Shown here: piece after piece, positions 11,784 to 22,364 of the stretch | Numbering within the stretch: the stretch's first letter is position 1 | Layout of the letters: every line of letters begins with the position of its first letter | Source: Erinaceus europaeus | Lineage: Eukaryota; Chordata; Mammalia; Eulipotyphla; Erinaceidae | Direction: 5' to 3' | Length of the DNA stretch: 64,000 nucleotides | Assembly: GCF_950295315.1 (NCBI RefSeq) | Contig: NW_026647336.1 | Span: 1-64,000, forward strand | Notes under the pieces: model-generated | What the model saw: only the letters and a program-made list of their open reading frames with translations | The model's database searches: none | Told to the model about the DNA's origin: nothing | Made by a program: the position numbers and the translations under genes

Positions 11784-11814
11784 CGGGCGAGGCTGGCCCA
11801 CCAGGGGCCTCCTG

Positions 11815-11845
<31 letters not shown>

Positions 11846-14713
11846 TTCTCTCTTTCTGGCCTGCCAACCCCAGCCCTCCAGACCTGATCCTCCAGGGCAC
11901 TGGATAAAGTCCTGGAGTTAACCATCCTGGGGCCTGGATGCTTGATGGGAAGGTTGCCCTGAGGATGCTGGCTGGTTAGCAAGGGGTGGAGTGTGGGCCC
12001 CTCCTGCCAGCTGTCACGTGCCAGGCCTACAGCAGAAGAGGGGCCAGGGACGTGCTGCCCCCCACCTAGCCATTTCTTCCTCTGGGTCAGCTGCAGTTGT
12101 GGCAGTGAGCTTTCTGGGGATGTGGCCCCGATCCTTCTAGGCCATTCCAGGGCTTCCCTCTGTTGCCTCAGAGAGTCAGAGCAAGCAGCCTGCAGAGTGT
12201 CTTTCTGAGCACAGCACAGGGGAGCCCCTTCTCAGCGGGGGACCTCCCCTATCACTGCCAGCTCTCAGTCCACAGACAAGCTCAGCCCTCTCGTTGCCTT
12301 AGCAAAACCTCTCTGGTTGTCCCTGTCACATCTACCATGGTCTGGGTATGAGTGTGGGGGCACTGCCCTCAGCCACTCAGGCACTGGCTTCTGGGGCAGG
12401 GACCTGGGGGGTTAGAGGATAAAAGCTGGGACAGCAGACACTTAGGGGACAAGAGAAAACTTGTGTCCCTGAGACTCAGGGCACCCAGTCTTAGTGCCTG
12501 AGCAGAAGTCCTTCCGGCCACATCTGTCTAGTCTAGAGTTTCCTGAACACGGGTGAGGCTTGGTCATCTCAAGTTTTCTGGGCCGCCTAACCCTTGCTGG
12601 GTGCTGAGGTCAGGAGGCAGGGTGGGGGTTGCAGCAGTGGCTGGGAGAGGCAGATAATGTCAGCCAAGCCATCCCCATCCCCCTGTTGGGCCAGTCCAGT
12701 GTATCAGGCTCCTTCCATGTGGGGGGGCCCAGGTAGTTAACTGCTTTCTGAACCCTGAGCCAGGTCTCATTCAGAGGAGCCCAGACCCCAGACAGGACCT
12801 GCCCTGTGGCCTGAGCAGCCCCTTCTGGGCAAGAAGGCAGACCGTCCCCCAGTAGCCACATACCATCTGGTGAGGCGGGGTGGTTTGTGGAGCCTGCATA
12901 GAGGCCGAGCAGTGCACAGCCCAGGCTGAAACCACAGGGCCAGGCTCTGGAGGGGCAAGAGCTGCTGGACAGGTCCACACACTAGGGCTGGGCTGCGTGG
13001 ACAGAGGCCCCTCCATGGCCCTGCCCTCTGGGGAGAAAGTACCTTCCCAAAGAGTCCTCCATTCAAGCCAAGAACACAGATCTGCAGGGTTGATGCTTGG
13101 ACAGAACTGGGCTTCAGCTCTGGGTAACAGTTCCACAAAGTCCCACCCTGCAGGGACCAGCCACTCTGTGTGTGTTGGGGGCGGGTGGACAGACAAGGGG
13201 TGTTGGTAGAGGGGCCTGGGCCTGTACCCTGCGACTGCCCTGCAGCCCCAGCCCCGGCTCCAGCTGAGCACAGGTGGTGACCCTGCCCTTTGCCACCCCT
13301 TGTCCCTTCTGGGAGCCCCGCCTCCCCCGCTCAGCCTCAGGCCTGGGGGTGGTGCTCAGGGGCCCTGCTGAGCTTAGGGCAGGGAGATGTCTCCACCTGG
13401 CTCCTGGACACACAGATCAGCTGCCAAGGATCCGAGTAGGCACAGGGACAGCTGACATGGGGCTCATTTGTCATCTTGGATTGGGGGCCACCCCTTGGTG
13501 GGGAAGAGACATTTGATTTAGAGGGGTCAGGGGTAGCTGCTCTCTGCCTCTGGGTGCCCAAGCCACCGTGGAAATGACACCTCACTTCATTCCTTTCCCC
13601 AGTGTCAAGACAACCTAGACCTTGGAGTGGAGGGTCTCCTGCCAGCCCATCCTCTACCCCAGAGCAGCCTTAGGCTACTTACACTCTCCCTCTACCCAGG
13701 CACAGTGTGGGGGGCCCACCCCCGCAGCCCCTATGCCCTTCCACTCCCAGCAGGTGCCACCCCCTCACCTTGACTCCAGCTTCTCCTGCCCTAACTGTGC
13801 TGCTGTCAGTGTGACAGGACCCACAGTGACCCTTGGCCTGTCCACCTGCTCCAGCACCTTCCAGGGGCCTCAGAGCCCTTGGAATGGGGTCCAGATACCC
13901 AGAGGACCTTAGAGCTATGTCTGGTTTCTTCCTTGTTCCCCAGAAATATCCTCTGTGAAGGCCCTCCTGGCCTCCCGAGACCCCATTTCTTGGGACTGTC
14001 CCTGTTAATTCATGTCACTTCGAATTCCACCAGTGACCTCACTCCCTGCAGCTTGCCCCTTGTTCACAGGATGAGTTCTTTCCCTCTGTCTCCAGCCCTT
14101 GGTCTCCAAGCTTTGCCTGTCCTAGGTTGACGCTAATTCCTACAGGGGCCAGACATGCCAGATTGGGGTCCTTCTCAGGTATAGGACACTGGCTCTGTGC
14201 TGCCCCATCAGGCGGGGCAGGGCAGGGGGCTTGGCTCAGCACCTCTCCAGGCCTGCAGTCAGATGGGGCCCCAGGCTTGGGTAAGAGAAGATGGGGAAGT
14301 CTGTGAGCCAGAAAACAAAACTGGCCTCTGTTTCCTTCTCCCAGCTGCCCAGGGCCTCTGGGGCAAGAGGAGGCCAGTGTAATATCTTCCTTTGTTTATC
14401 AATTACCCAAGAGCAGCAGGTGGGGTCATGGACCAGGGGGCAGGGGCAGGCATGCCAGGGAGTGTCCTGGCAGTGTCACCAGGCCCCAGACAAGGGTGGT
14501 ATGTGGAGCTAGCTGGTGGCTTACACTGACAGGAGCAGTGTCGGGTTGGGACTTGGGTCCTGACTCCTAAGCCACATGGAGTGTGGTCTCTGCTGGGACC
14601 CCGAGGATGCAGGAGTGGAGCCAGTCGGAGCTCCTGATTCATATTGAATTCAGTTACTCTTCCCCAGGGGGGGCTGCCAGGGGTGGGACCCTAGGCCCCC
14701 TCTGGCCCAGACT

Positions 14714-14714
<1 letters not shown>

Positions 14715-14765
<51 letters not shown>

Positions 14766-14769
14766 TGTT
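14715..14769. repeat. (TG)n tract in RAB43 3'UTR
   Basis: About 26 TG units with one 'tatg' break near 14758, about 170 bases before the poly(A) signal. Confidence 0.95.
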
Positions 14770-14935
14770 GGGGGTGGGGAGCTCAGCCAGTCCATGGATG
14801 CCATTTGCATTTGGGAATTTTTCACATGACCTATTTATGAACATATAAATCTTTATATCAGATCTATTTTTTAAAACCTGGAAGAGTTGCCTTGATGGAA
14901 ACTCAGCAGAGCCAGAGTGTACATATTCCTAAACC

Positions 14936-14941
14936 ATTAAA
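14936..14941 (+). promoter_or_regulatory. RAB43: Poly(A) signal ATTAAA of RAB43
   Basis: ATTAAA in the context 'aaaccattaaacag', followed by a GT/CT-rich segment near 14970-14990. It is the only good signal at the right edge of the SINE-free block, and SINEs resume at about 15550. Confidence 0.65.
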
Positions 14942-15539
14942 CAGATTTCTGTAATGAGCCGATGACACCCTGAGTCTTCTCTCATTGTCCAGCTCCAAGC
15001 CAGCCATGGCCCCCGAAGAGGGTTCTTCCTGCCCAGCTGCGACCCCCCACCCCCAAACCAGCATTCAGATCTTGGTTTGGAGAGGCTACACATTTCCCTC
15101 TGTCCTTCTAGGTCTCTGCAGAGAGCTCTGCCTCTACCAGTGGGGTCCCTGCAGAGAAGTACTCAGTACCTGAGGGGCCCCAGCTCTGCCAGGGGGCTTG
15201 TGTGCACTGGCCGTGTCGCCTCAGCCTCTAGGCCCCAGTCCCTCAGTTGGGTTTGTGTGGGTGAAGGAGGGATGTCAGGAAGTGATTGCGAGTGTACCAA
15301 GGCCAGTGTCCCTTCCCCTCTACAGCCCTGTGGGTTCAGGCGCAGGGGTTCATTGTCTCTCAAACTCTGTAGCCACAGTGAGAGAGAGCCACTTCTCTCT
15401 GAAGGCAGAGAGATCTTTCTGGAACCAGAAACCCATGAAGCCACAGCCTGCTGAGGTCACCTGATCTGGTCTCTGAGAAGGGGCTGCTTGTGCTGCACCT
15501 CTGCCGAGATGGAAGGACACACGGATCAGACAGGCCTCC

Positions 15540-16380
15540 GCTTGAACCCCAGCTCTGGGGCTAGAGAGCTATTTCACTAGGCAGAGTGTCTGAGCCCTGG
15601 CACCATATGAAAAGTGCTTTGGCAACAGGAAGATCTGGTGCTATGCTGTCCCTCCCTTTCTGTCTTATCTGAATTAATAACATGGCCAGAGAAGTGAAAC
15701 CGGGCATGTGTGAGGCCCTAATTCCACAAAACTAAAATAAAAGAAGACCCAGGTCAACCCTGACTAGTGTGGCCTTGGGCAGGTCACTTCTCCACACACA
15801 GCCAGTGAATGTGGAGCCTGTGAAGTGGCTTAGTGGATAAAGCACTGGTGTCAATCATGAGGTCCCGAGTTTAATCCCCAGCACTGTATGTGGCAGAGAG
15901 TAATGCTCTGATTCTCTCTTCTCTGCACTAAGTAAATAAACCACTTTAAAAAGTGAATACAGGGAGTCGGGCGGTAGCGCAGCGGGTTAAGCACATATGG
16001 CGCAAAGCCCAAGGACCGGCATAAATAAATATTAAAAAAAAGTGAATACATATTTTAAAAATTAAGTACATGAATAACAAATGCAGAATTCCAGGGTCCA
16101 CTAAGGCCTCCTGAGCCAAAATCTGAATTTTATTTTTTCGATCTTTATTTCGCTACCAGGATTATTGCAACTTGACTGATTCAGTCCCTCCAGTTCTAAC
16201 GGTACCTCTCTTTCTTTCTCTTGATCAGTGGTGAGACACGGAGACAGGGAGGTAGGAGGAGAGATTTCAGCACTGCTCTGCTGCTCATGAATCATGCCTC
16301 TCTTGTGCAGATGCTCCAGTGTGTTATCTCGGGGCTCCAAGGTCCCCTGCACGTGACGGTGTCAGCTCTACTTTGTGAAC
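15540..16380. mobile_element. SINE cluster between RAB43 and the CpG island
   Basis: Forward tRNA-like copies at about 15555-15745 and 15818-15955. A forward SINE-A at 15962-16040 has lost its middle: its head runs straight from 'caaaggaccggcataa' into the A-rich tail. A diverged reversed copy lies at about 16130-16380. 14961-15540 is single copy without an exon signal. Confidence 0.7.
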
Positions 16381-16424
16381 TGTCCCCCAACCCCCTTACA
16401 TTAACACTTATTTACCAATCACTT

Positions 16425-18460
16425 TACATTTCACATGAAAGAAGCCAGAGCTCCACTCTGGGACATGCAGAGTCGGAGCAAACTAGGAGCCTTAGTCATG
16501 CAAGCGTTGTGCTCTTCCATTTGCCAGCTCAAGTTATTATGTCTGGCCATTGTTTCCTGATCATGCACAGACCTAAACTAAGGAAGCAGAAATTTACCCA
16601 TGCCCCAGTGACAGCTACAAGCCCAGACTGTGCTCAGTACATCTGGCGTGTGTGTGGTGGGGGTGGGGGTGGGGGGGTGTTCACCTCTGCTGGTGCTCTG
16701 ATAACCGTCTCTCCTTAGCTTTGGAGTTGGGGCAGTTCACTAGGCCTTGAGAGGAAAATGTGTCTCACAGGCCATCTGTATAGGAGAGCCTGCAGGTCCA
16801 TTATCTACCATTTCAGCCATTTCACTAATCAGGAAAAAGAAAGTCAAGGCATGGGGTCCCACCTCCTCTACCCTCACTGATCCCATGTGGTGTTGGGGAG
16901 AAAATCCCAGCCCTCCCACATAGAAAGTGAACCCCCTACTGCAGAACCACCCCCCTGACCCTTTGTGATAGATACTTCTCTTGTACCCAGGGAGGAAGCT
17001 CAGTGCCTAGAGCACATGTTCTGTAGGCCTGAGGTCCTGCGTTTGATTCCCTGCACAAGTGGTCTGGTTCCCTCTTCCCATAAAATAAATGATTTTTTTT
17101 TTTTTTTTGCCTTCAGGGCCGTCTCTGGGGCTCAGTACCTGTACCATGAGTCCACTACCCCGGAAGCTATCCCTCCCATTTCTGTTGCCATTGTTGTTAC
17201 CGATGTTGTTGGACAGGACAGAGAGAAATCAAGAGAGAAGGGGAAGACGGGGAGAGAAAGATAAACACCTGCAGACCTGCTTCACCGCTTATGAAGCCAC
17301 CACCCCCACAGATGGGGAGCCAGGGGCTTGAACTGGGATCCTAACTCCAATCCATGCACTTTGAGCCATGTGCGCTTATCCTGCTACACTACCGTCCAGC
17401 CCCTCCCTAAATGAATCCTTATTACTTTTCTGGAATAGGACAATAATGTGCTTCCTCCCCTGTCACTATGTGGGAGAAATAACAGTGAGCTTTACTCTGG
17501 TGACAGAAAAAACTAAAATTGACCTGGGACCAGGGAGATGACTCAGAGGAGAGTACATGCATGAGAACTGGGTTCAATCCCTAGTAGCACATACAAGCAG
17601 AACAAAAGAGGACATCATAAATGCCAAAGTGGTGCTCTTGTCTCTCACAATAAAAAAGATTGTTAAGAGCCAAGATAAGCCTCTACGCATGTGGCTTATA
17701 GCTATCAATAGTTTACTGTATGTGAAAATACAGCTGAGAAAGTTTAAAAGTATTTGTGCTAATTAATTCAGAAGTACGATAAATTCAGATGTGAGCAAAA
17801 AACATTCAATTAAAAATAGACACATTCTGGGGAGTCAGGCAGTAGTGCAGCGGGTTAAGTGCAGGTGGCACAAAGCACAAGGACTGAGGTAAGGATCCCG
17901 GTTCAAGCCCCGGCTCCCCACCTGCAGGGGAGTCACTTCACAGGCAGTGAAGCAGGTCTGCAAGTATCTATCTTTCTCTTCTCCCTCTGTCTTCCCCTCC
18001 TCTCTCCATTTTTCTCTGTCCTATCTAGCAACAACAACATCAGTAATAACAACAAGGGCAACAAAAAGGAAATAAATATTTAAAAAAATAGACATTCCAA
18101 AACAATAACAACAACCGAAAATATGAGAAGTGTTGTCTATTTTTGCAAATCTCTTTAATGGCTGGCTTAATCAAGATAGCTGGGTCCCAGTGGCTATTCC
18201 TGCAGTCAGTTTACTGGGACACCACACAGCATGTGGGCTCTAGAAAGTTCCCTTTGATAATTATTTTTGTTGTTGTTGTCAAGGGCTTCACTGCTCCAGG
18301 CTGACTTTTTCAGACACAGAGAGACAAAGAGACACTGAGAAAGACGGGAAAGACACCACAGCCCTGAGCCTCCCTTCAGTGTAGTTGGAGGCTCAAGCTT
18401 GGGTGGCACACATGGCATGTGCACTGTCCCAGGTGAGCGATTTTGCTGGCCCTAAGTGGG
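16425..18460. mobile_element. SINE-rich intergenic block
   Basis: Reversed diverged copies near 16425-16580 and 16850-16965; forward fragment 16970-17090; reversed long SINE-A 17105-17400; forward fragment 17525-17650; forward SINE-A 17829-18085 ('gggttaagtgcaggtggcac', 'cggttcaagccccgg'); reversed diverged copy 18265-18455 ('gggcttcactgctccaggct'). No exon signal was found here. Confidence 0.75.
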
Positions 18461-18796
18461 GTTTTTAATTTGAGGATGAAAAAAAAAAAAAAAAACCCAA
18501 AACTTAAGAGTATCTGTGCTATAAAGCTAGTTTTTGAATTTGTAGCTCTACCGCAAGAATCTCAGGCACTACTGGGTTCCTGGAACCCCACTTTGAGAAC
18601 AGGTGGTCCAGTGCCACCGTTTACAGGCTATCCCCTATAGCACTGTTTGTGGAGAATGTGGGATCCTTCTCCCTCTGTCAGATATTGTTCAAAACGGGGC
18701 TAATTGGCCAGATCTCACAATAATCCCCACTATGCAGGGAGGAGCCAAGTTCAGAAAGAAATACAGGTGAGGCTAGGAACACAGCTCAGCCAGTAT

Positions 18797-18907
18797 TTAT
18801 TTCATATGCAGGAGAGAGGTTGGGATTCACCTGAGGGAAGGAGAGAAGCCACCGGAGCTCTCTCCTTCCCTCAGGTGAATGCCAATCTCCTGCATATGAA
18901 ATAAGTA
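18797..18907. repeat. Long inverted repeat (hairpin)
   Basis: The arms 18797-18845 and 18860-18907 pair almost throughout: 'ttatttcatatgcaggaga' and 'attcacctgagggaaggag' on the left recur as reverse complement on the right, with a 4-base bulge and one mismatch. The loop is about 14 bases. The left arm continues a diverged SINE, so the structure arose by inverted duplication. Transcribed RNA would fold into a stem of about 46 bp. Confidence 0.9.
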
Positions 18908-18925
18908 CTTTTAAAATCATGTGCT

Positions 18926-19205
18926 GGGGCCGGGTGATGGCACACATGGTTAAGTGCACGTAGTACTGAGCACAAGGATCCGGTTCGAGCCCCCAGCTCC
19001 CCATCTGCGGGGGTGGGGGGGTCGTTTCACAAGCAGCAAAGCAAGTCTGCAGGTATCTTTCTCCCTCTTTAGCTCCCCCAGCCCTCTCAATTTCTCTGTC
19101 CTGTTTAATAAAATGCGCAGGGGAGGGGGTGGGTGGGAATGACCTCCAGAAGCGGTGGGTTTGCAGCGCCAGCACCGAGCCCCAGTGACTAGAGACCAAA
19201 AAATA
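18926..19205 (+). mobile_element. SINE-A copy, long subfamily
   Basis: Begins 'ggggccgggtgatggcacac', has B box 'ggttcgagccc', CT-rich middle, and the tail-side 'gacctccagaagcggtgggt'; ends in an AT-rich tail with (TA)n at 19212-19223. It starts 20 bases right of the inverted repeat. Confidence 0.85.
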
Positions 19206-19449
19206 AAAATAATATATATATATTTAAAAAAATCTCCATATGCTTATAATAAATTTCCATAAAACGTAGTAAAATTTTTGGCGGACACATGTCGGTATCT
19301 GTGAGTGCCCAGGAAAGGTCTATGAGCAGACCAGTAGTGCCGTCCCCCAACTCCCAGGCCAGCGGGTGCTGCCCCCTAACTCGGGAAGCGCTGAATGCAG
19401 ACATCCCCCTCCACTCCGGCACATGCACAGGGCTGTGTCAAGCCCTTTT

Positions 19450-20230
19450 CTGGACACTGCGGGCAATCCCCCCGTAATTCGCCCCATCAACACGGATGCC
19501 GCCCGGGGCTGGAGGCGGAGGGCCCGCCCGCTCACTGCGGGAGACCTCACCTATGCACACGGCTGCACACGTGCGCCCGCAGGCCGGGCGAGGCCACGTG
19601 TCTGAGCACGCGGCCGCTGTGGTAGGTCTGCGCGTGCGCACATTTGTTTGGCGTGCCAGCCGCCGCCGCCGCCGCCGCCGCCGGTAGGTCTGCGCGTGCG
19701 CACTCTTGCGGGTGCGCACTCTTGCGGGTGGCTCGGGTGTGGCAGCCACGCTCTGACCCTGGCTCGGGGTCAACTCTACCGCTCACCTGTCGCCCTCAGA
19801 GTGGCTGCCACCGCTTCACAAAGGGCCTTCTACGACAGAGGGTTCTGCCATTCGGTGGCATTTCAGCAGAGACCGCAGCCTGCGGCCTCAGTGGCTCCCT
19901 GGAGGCGGGGGAGTGACGACCCCCCCCCCCCGGGGGCGAGGCGGGGCGGTGCTGACAGCGCTGGGCTTCTGTTTGCCCAGAAAGGCTCATTGGCAGCCCG
20001 GGCGCACGCCGCCCTTCGGCAGCACTCCGTGGCACCTCGGGATGCAACACGACACGGACGACGCTCTGCTGTGCCGCAAGCCCCTCTCCTCCCGGACGCC
20101 CACCCCTCCTGGGTCCGGATCCCCCGGCGGTGCTTTGTGCCGCCCGCCCTGACGGGTGGGAGGGGAAGGACCCAAGGCCTGGAGCTGAGCAGACGGACCC
20201 CACGCAAGGGCCTGGACGTCCAGAGAGCGT
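19450..20230. promoter_or_regulatory. Orphan CpG island
   Basis: A CpG-dense, SINE-free segment between two converging gene ends. It holds a (GCC)n tract (19660-19682), two copies of GGTAGGTCTGCGCGTGCGCA (19621-19640, 19683-19702), each with an NRF1-like TGCGCGTGCGCA core, and a 16-base tandem GTGCGCACTCTTGCGG (19696-19711, 19712-19727). NRF1 sites in CpG islands are typical of housekeeping promoters. No gene start is known to me here; it could drive an antisense or noncoding transcript, or be a regulatory element. Open frames through it look like products of base composition. Confidence 0.65.
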
Positions 20231-20395
20231 GGCATTGGGGTGACTGAGGGCAGAGGTGGCCTGGTCGTTGCGTGAGGACACTGGGGACAGAGAATCCCCA
20301 TGTGCGTCTGATGCTGGCAGAACGCGCGCAGGTCCCCGCAAGGAGCCAGACTCCGACACCGCTGAGCTCGCTCCCATCAGTGGCTGCACAGCCGC

Positions 20396-20401
20396 TTTAT
20401 T
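20396..20401 (-). promoter_or_regulatory. GP9: Poly(A) signal AATAAA of GP9
   Basis: 'tttatt' on the plus strand, 104 bases past the GP9 stop, so the 3'UTR would be short, as in other mammals. A G run at 20410-20423 (C run in the mRNA) lies just before it. Confidence 0.75.
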
Positions 20402-20504
20402 TGGAGCCGGGGGGGGGGGGGGGCAGCCGCCTGGCCCTGGCGAGGCGCGGGGGGCGCCCGGCACTTGCCTCCCTGCCCCGGGGCTGGGCCTGGGGCTTCT
20501 CGAC

Positions 20505-21050
20505 TCAGTCCCGGGGCTCCGGCTCCGCAGTGACGCCCAGCAGCCCAGCCAGGAGAGCCAGGCCCAGTATGGCCACGGCCACCAAGGCCACATCCCACCA
20601 GAACCCCGGGTGGCCCGGGGACGTGCGCAGCCGCCAGCCGCAGCCGCCCAGCTCGTAGCCCGTCAGCTCGCCCAGGGGCCGCCGAGTGGCGGTGGCGCGC
20701 TCGGGGCTGGCGCAGCGGACGAGGTGCAGGGCCTCGGGCTCGTGGTCCTCCAGCCAGAGGCGCAGGTAGGTGAGGCTGCAGTCGCAGTGCCAGGGGTTGT
20801 GTGTCACATCCAGGCCGCGCAGCCCGGGCAGGTGGTCGAAGGCGCCCGGGGGCACGGAGCGCAGGCTGTTGTTGGCCAGAAGGAGCACCCGCGTGTGCAC
20901 AGGTATGGCGGGCAGGGCTGTGAGCCCCCGGCCCGCGCAGTCCACCCACAGCCCCATGCTTTCCAGGGCCTTGCAGGTGCACGGGGCAGGGCAGCCCGTG
21001 ATGGCCTCCGCGGTGACCCAGAGCAGGAGCAGCACTCCCCAGACAGACAT
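20505..21050 (-). CDS. GP9: Platelet glycoprotein IX (GP9)
   Basis: Complete 181-residue GPIX in one exon, a subunit of the platelet GPIb-IX-V receptor for von Willebrand factor; GPIX stabilises the complex at the platelet surface. Start ATG at 21050 gives the signal peptide [16 protein letters not shown]. Next are the LRR N-cap with CPAPCTC (20-26), one leucine-rich repeat (about 52-75) with N-glycosylation sequon N60-N-S, the C-cap NPWHCDC (86-91) with C113 and C137, and a transmembrane helix (about 153-171). The acceptor CCCCACAG ends at 21063, so 12 bases of 5'UTR precede the ATG. Human GPIX has 177 residues. The cytosolic tail differs: where human has LLCATTEALD this has [12 protein letters not shown], so the acylated cysteine is missing. 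Otherwise the frame is intact and the match is unambiguous. Confidence 0.97.
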   Translation of the reverse strand: MSVWGVLLLLWVTAEAITGCPAPCTCKALESMGLWVDCAGRGLTALPAIPVHTRVLLLANNSLRSVPPGAFDHLPGLRGLDVTHNPWHCDCSLTYLRLWLEDHEPEALHLVRCASPERATATRRPLGELTGYELGGCGWRLRTSPGHPGFWWDVALVAVAILGLALLAGLLGVTAEPEPRD

Positions 21051-21062
21051 CAGGCTGCTTGA

Positions 21063-21974
21063 CTGTGGGGAGAGTGGCCGGCAGGTGAGGGAGAGCCCCC
21101 GACAGCCGGCACCCCATCCCTGAGCCAGTGGGAACCCCGAGACCTGGCATTCCCTGCCCGTTTCAGGCCTCCGCTTCATCCTCGGTGAGCTAGGGTGGCA
21201 GCTGAAGGAGGCCGACTCGTCCAGCCCTTCGTGTGTACACAGGGCACAGGGCAGGACGGACGGGGAGGGTGGCCGTGGTGGGGGGAGCCTCCTTGGGGAG
21301 GAGGGGTCTCCTGAGCCTATCATCGACCCTGGCCCCAGCCCCCCGGAGCCGGGGAAGGGAAAGGACCTTTCAGTGGATCCCCACACTGCTCCCTGCCCCC
21401 ATAAGCTCAGTTCCAAGCAACTGGGCCAAGGCCAGGTGAGCTCATGGGATACTTAGGTAGAAAACCGCTGGGTGCATGCACTGAGGTGGGGCTGGAAACC
21501 CAGAAAGAGACTCCATCTGGAGAGCCACTGAGCTACGCTCTCGCCCCAAGCTGGAGACGCCGAGACCCCGAGAGACAGTGACTTGTGCAGGGCCGTCCAG
21601 CAGCCTGTGTTGGACACCAGAGGCACCTTCATCTCCTGAGCTGTCATGTGCCTGCTTCACTGTCTCCCCCCCACCCCAGGACTTAGTGTGTGTGTGTGGG
21701 TGGGGGGCTTATTGCCTTAAATGCAGGTGAGGGCTTACCGCCTTCCTAAGGCAGGCTCTCCCTGCCACGGGAACAGCCGTTGACTACGCCGGTGACTGGA
21801 CCTAGCCAGTGCCCCATCTGACCCCATCCTTAGAGGCAAGAGCTGAAGTTGGGTCGGAGGCAGGACTTGGCCCCTGGTCGCCTGTTGTCCCCCTGCCAGA
21901 CCTTGTCCCCACTGGGGGGTAGGGGGTGCACGAAAGGATGTGATTGGAGTGGGAGCTGGTGCTGGGCCACTTAC
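21063..21974 (-). other. GP9: GP9 5' intron region
   Basis: Between the acceptor at 21063-21064 and a strong donor CAG|GTAAGT at 21975/21974 there is SINE-free DNA. Human GP9 has more than one 5' noncoding exon, so a further small exon may be hidden here; I could not place it. Confidence 0.5.
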
Positions 21975-22080
21975 CTGTGAGGACTTCTGTTGGGGCAGCC
22001 CCTTCTGTGACCTGATCCGTCCTGGTTGGGGCCGTGGTGACTGCTCTCTCCGAGGCAACGCAACGTTGGTGGCATATTTG
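21975..22080 (-). other. GP9: Candidate GP9 noncoding first exon
   Basis: A minus-strand segment ending in the donor CAG|GTAAGT (exon end 21975), 913 bases before the coding exon. The transcription start is not visible; the right limit is set just inside the GATA/ETS pair. Inferred from position and splice signal only. Confidence 0.45.
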
Positions 22081-22090
22081 AGAGGGAGGA

Positions 22091-22119
22091 AGGAAGTGGT
22101 GAGTGTAGCTGAGCTTATC
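22091..22119 (-). promoter_or_regulatory. GP9: GATA-ETS pair, probable GP9 promoter
   Basis: Minus-strand GATAAG (22119-22114) lies 16 bases from an ETS core, AGGAAGT on the plus strand (22091-22097), and no TATA box is evident. Paired GATA-1 and ETS (FLI1 type) sites are the known signature of megakaryocyte genes, GP9 included. They sit just upstream of the candidate first exon. Confidence 0.6.
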
Positions 22120-22364
22120 CCTGAGTGCAGCCCTGGAGGCCCATCTCTCAGGATCCCAGGGCCATGGCCCCAATCTGTCAGTTTATGAAAGGGGGAGCCA
22201 CAGGGCACCCCACTGTACTGCCTGTGCTTCCGTCAGCCTCAGGGAACCCTGTGCTGGGGATTATCAAGGCTCTGCCAGTTGTACCCCAAATTGGTTTTCC
22301 TTGTCTGTAAAATGGACCAACGATTCCTGTGCTGCCTGCCTGCCTCACAGTTGGGGCTTCACTG

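Larger units (their letters stand above)
11784..14960 (+). other. RAB43: RAB43 3' untranslated region
   Basis: From the stop codon to a consensus-like poly(A) signal at 14936 there is not one SINE in about 3.2 kb, against one every few hundred bases on both sides. That and the GC-rich composition mark it as a long last-exon 3'UTR. It includes a CT tract at 11814-11856 and a TG tract at 14715-14769. Several open frames cross it on both strands, but none resembles a known protein. Confidence 0.75.

Noticed and set aside
11193..11900. 235-codon minus-strand frame over the last RAB43 exon
   Set aside because: It is the antisense shadow of a GC-rich coding exon plus a CT tract read as Glu/Arg repeats.
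19648..20247. 199-codon plus-strand frame in the CpG island
   Set aside because: Composition-driven: poly-Pro from (GCC)n and Arg/Ala/Pro-rich text with no recognisable domain. A frame open on the opposite strand overlaps it equally.
20256..21062. 268-codon plus-strand frame over GP9
   Set aside because: Antisense shadow of the GP9 coding exon, which is identified by its signal peptide, LRR caps and membrane helix.
21051..21416. N-terminal extension of the GP9 frame to an ATG at 21416
   Set aside because: The extension crosses a good splice acceptor (21063) and lacks family similarity; the ATG at 21050 gives a proper signal peptide.
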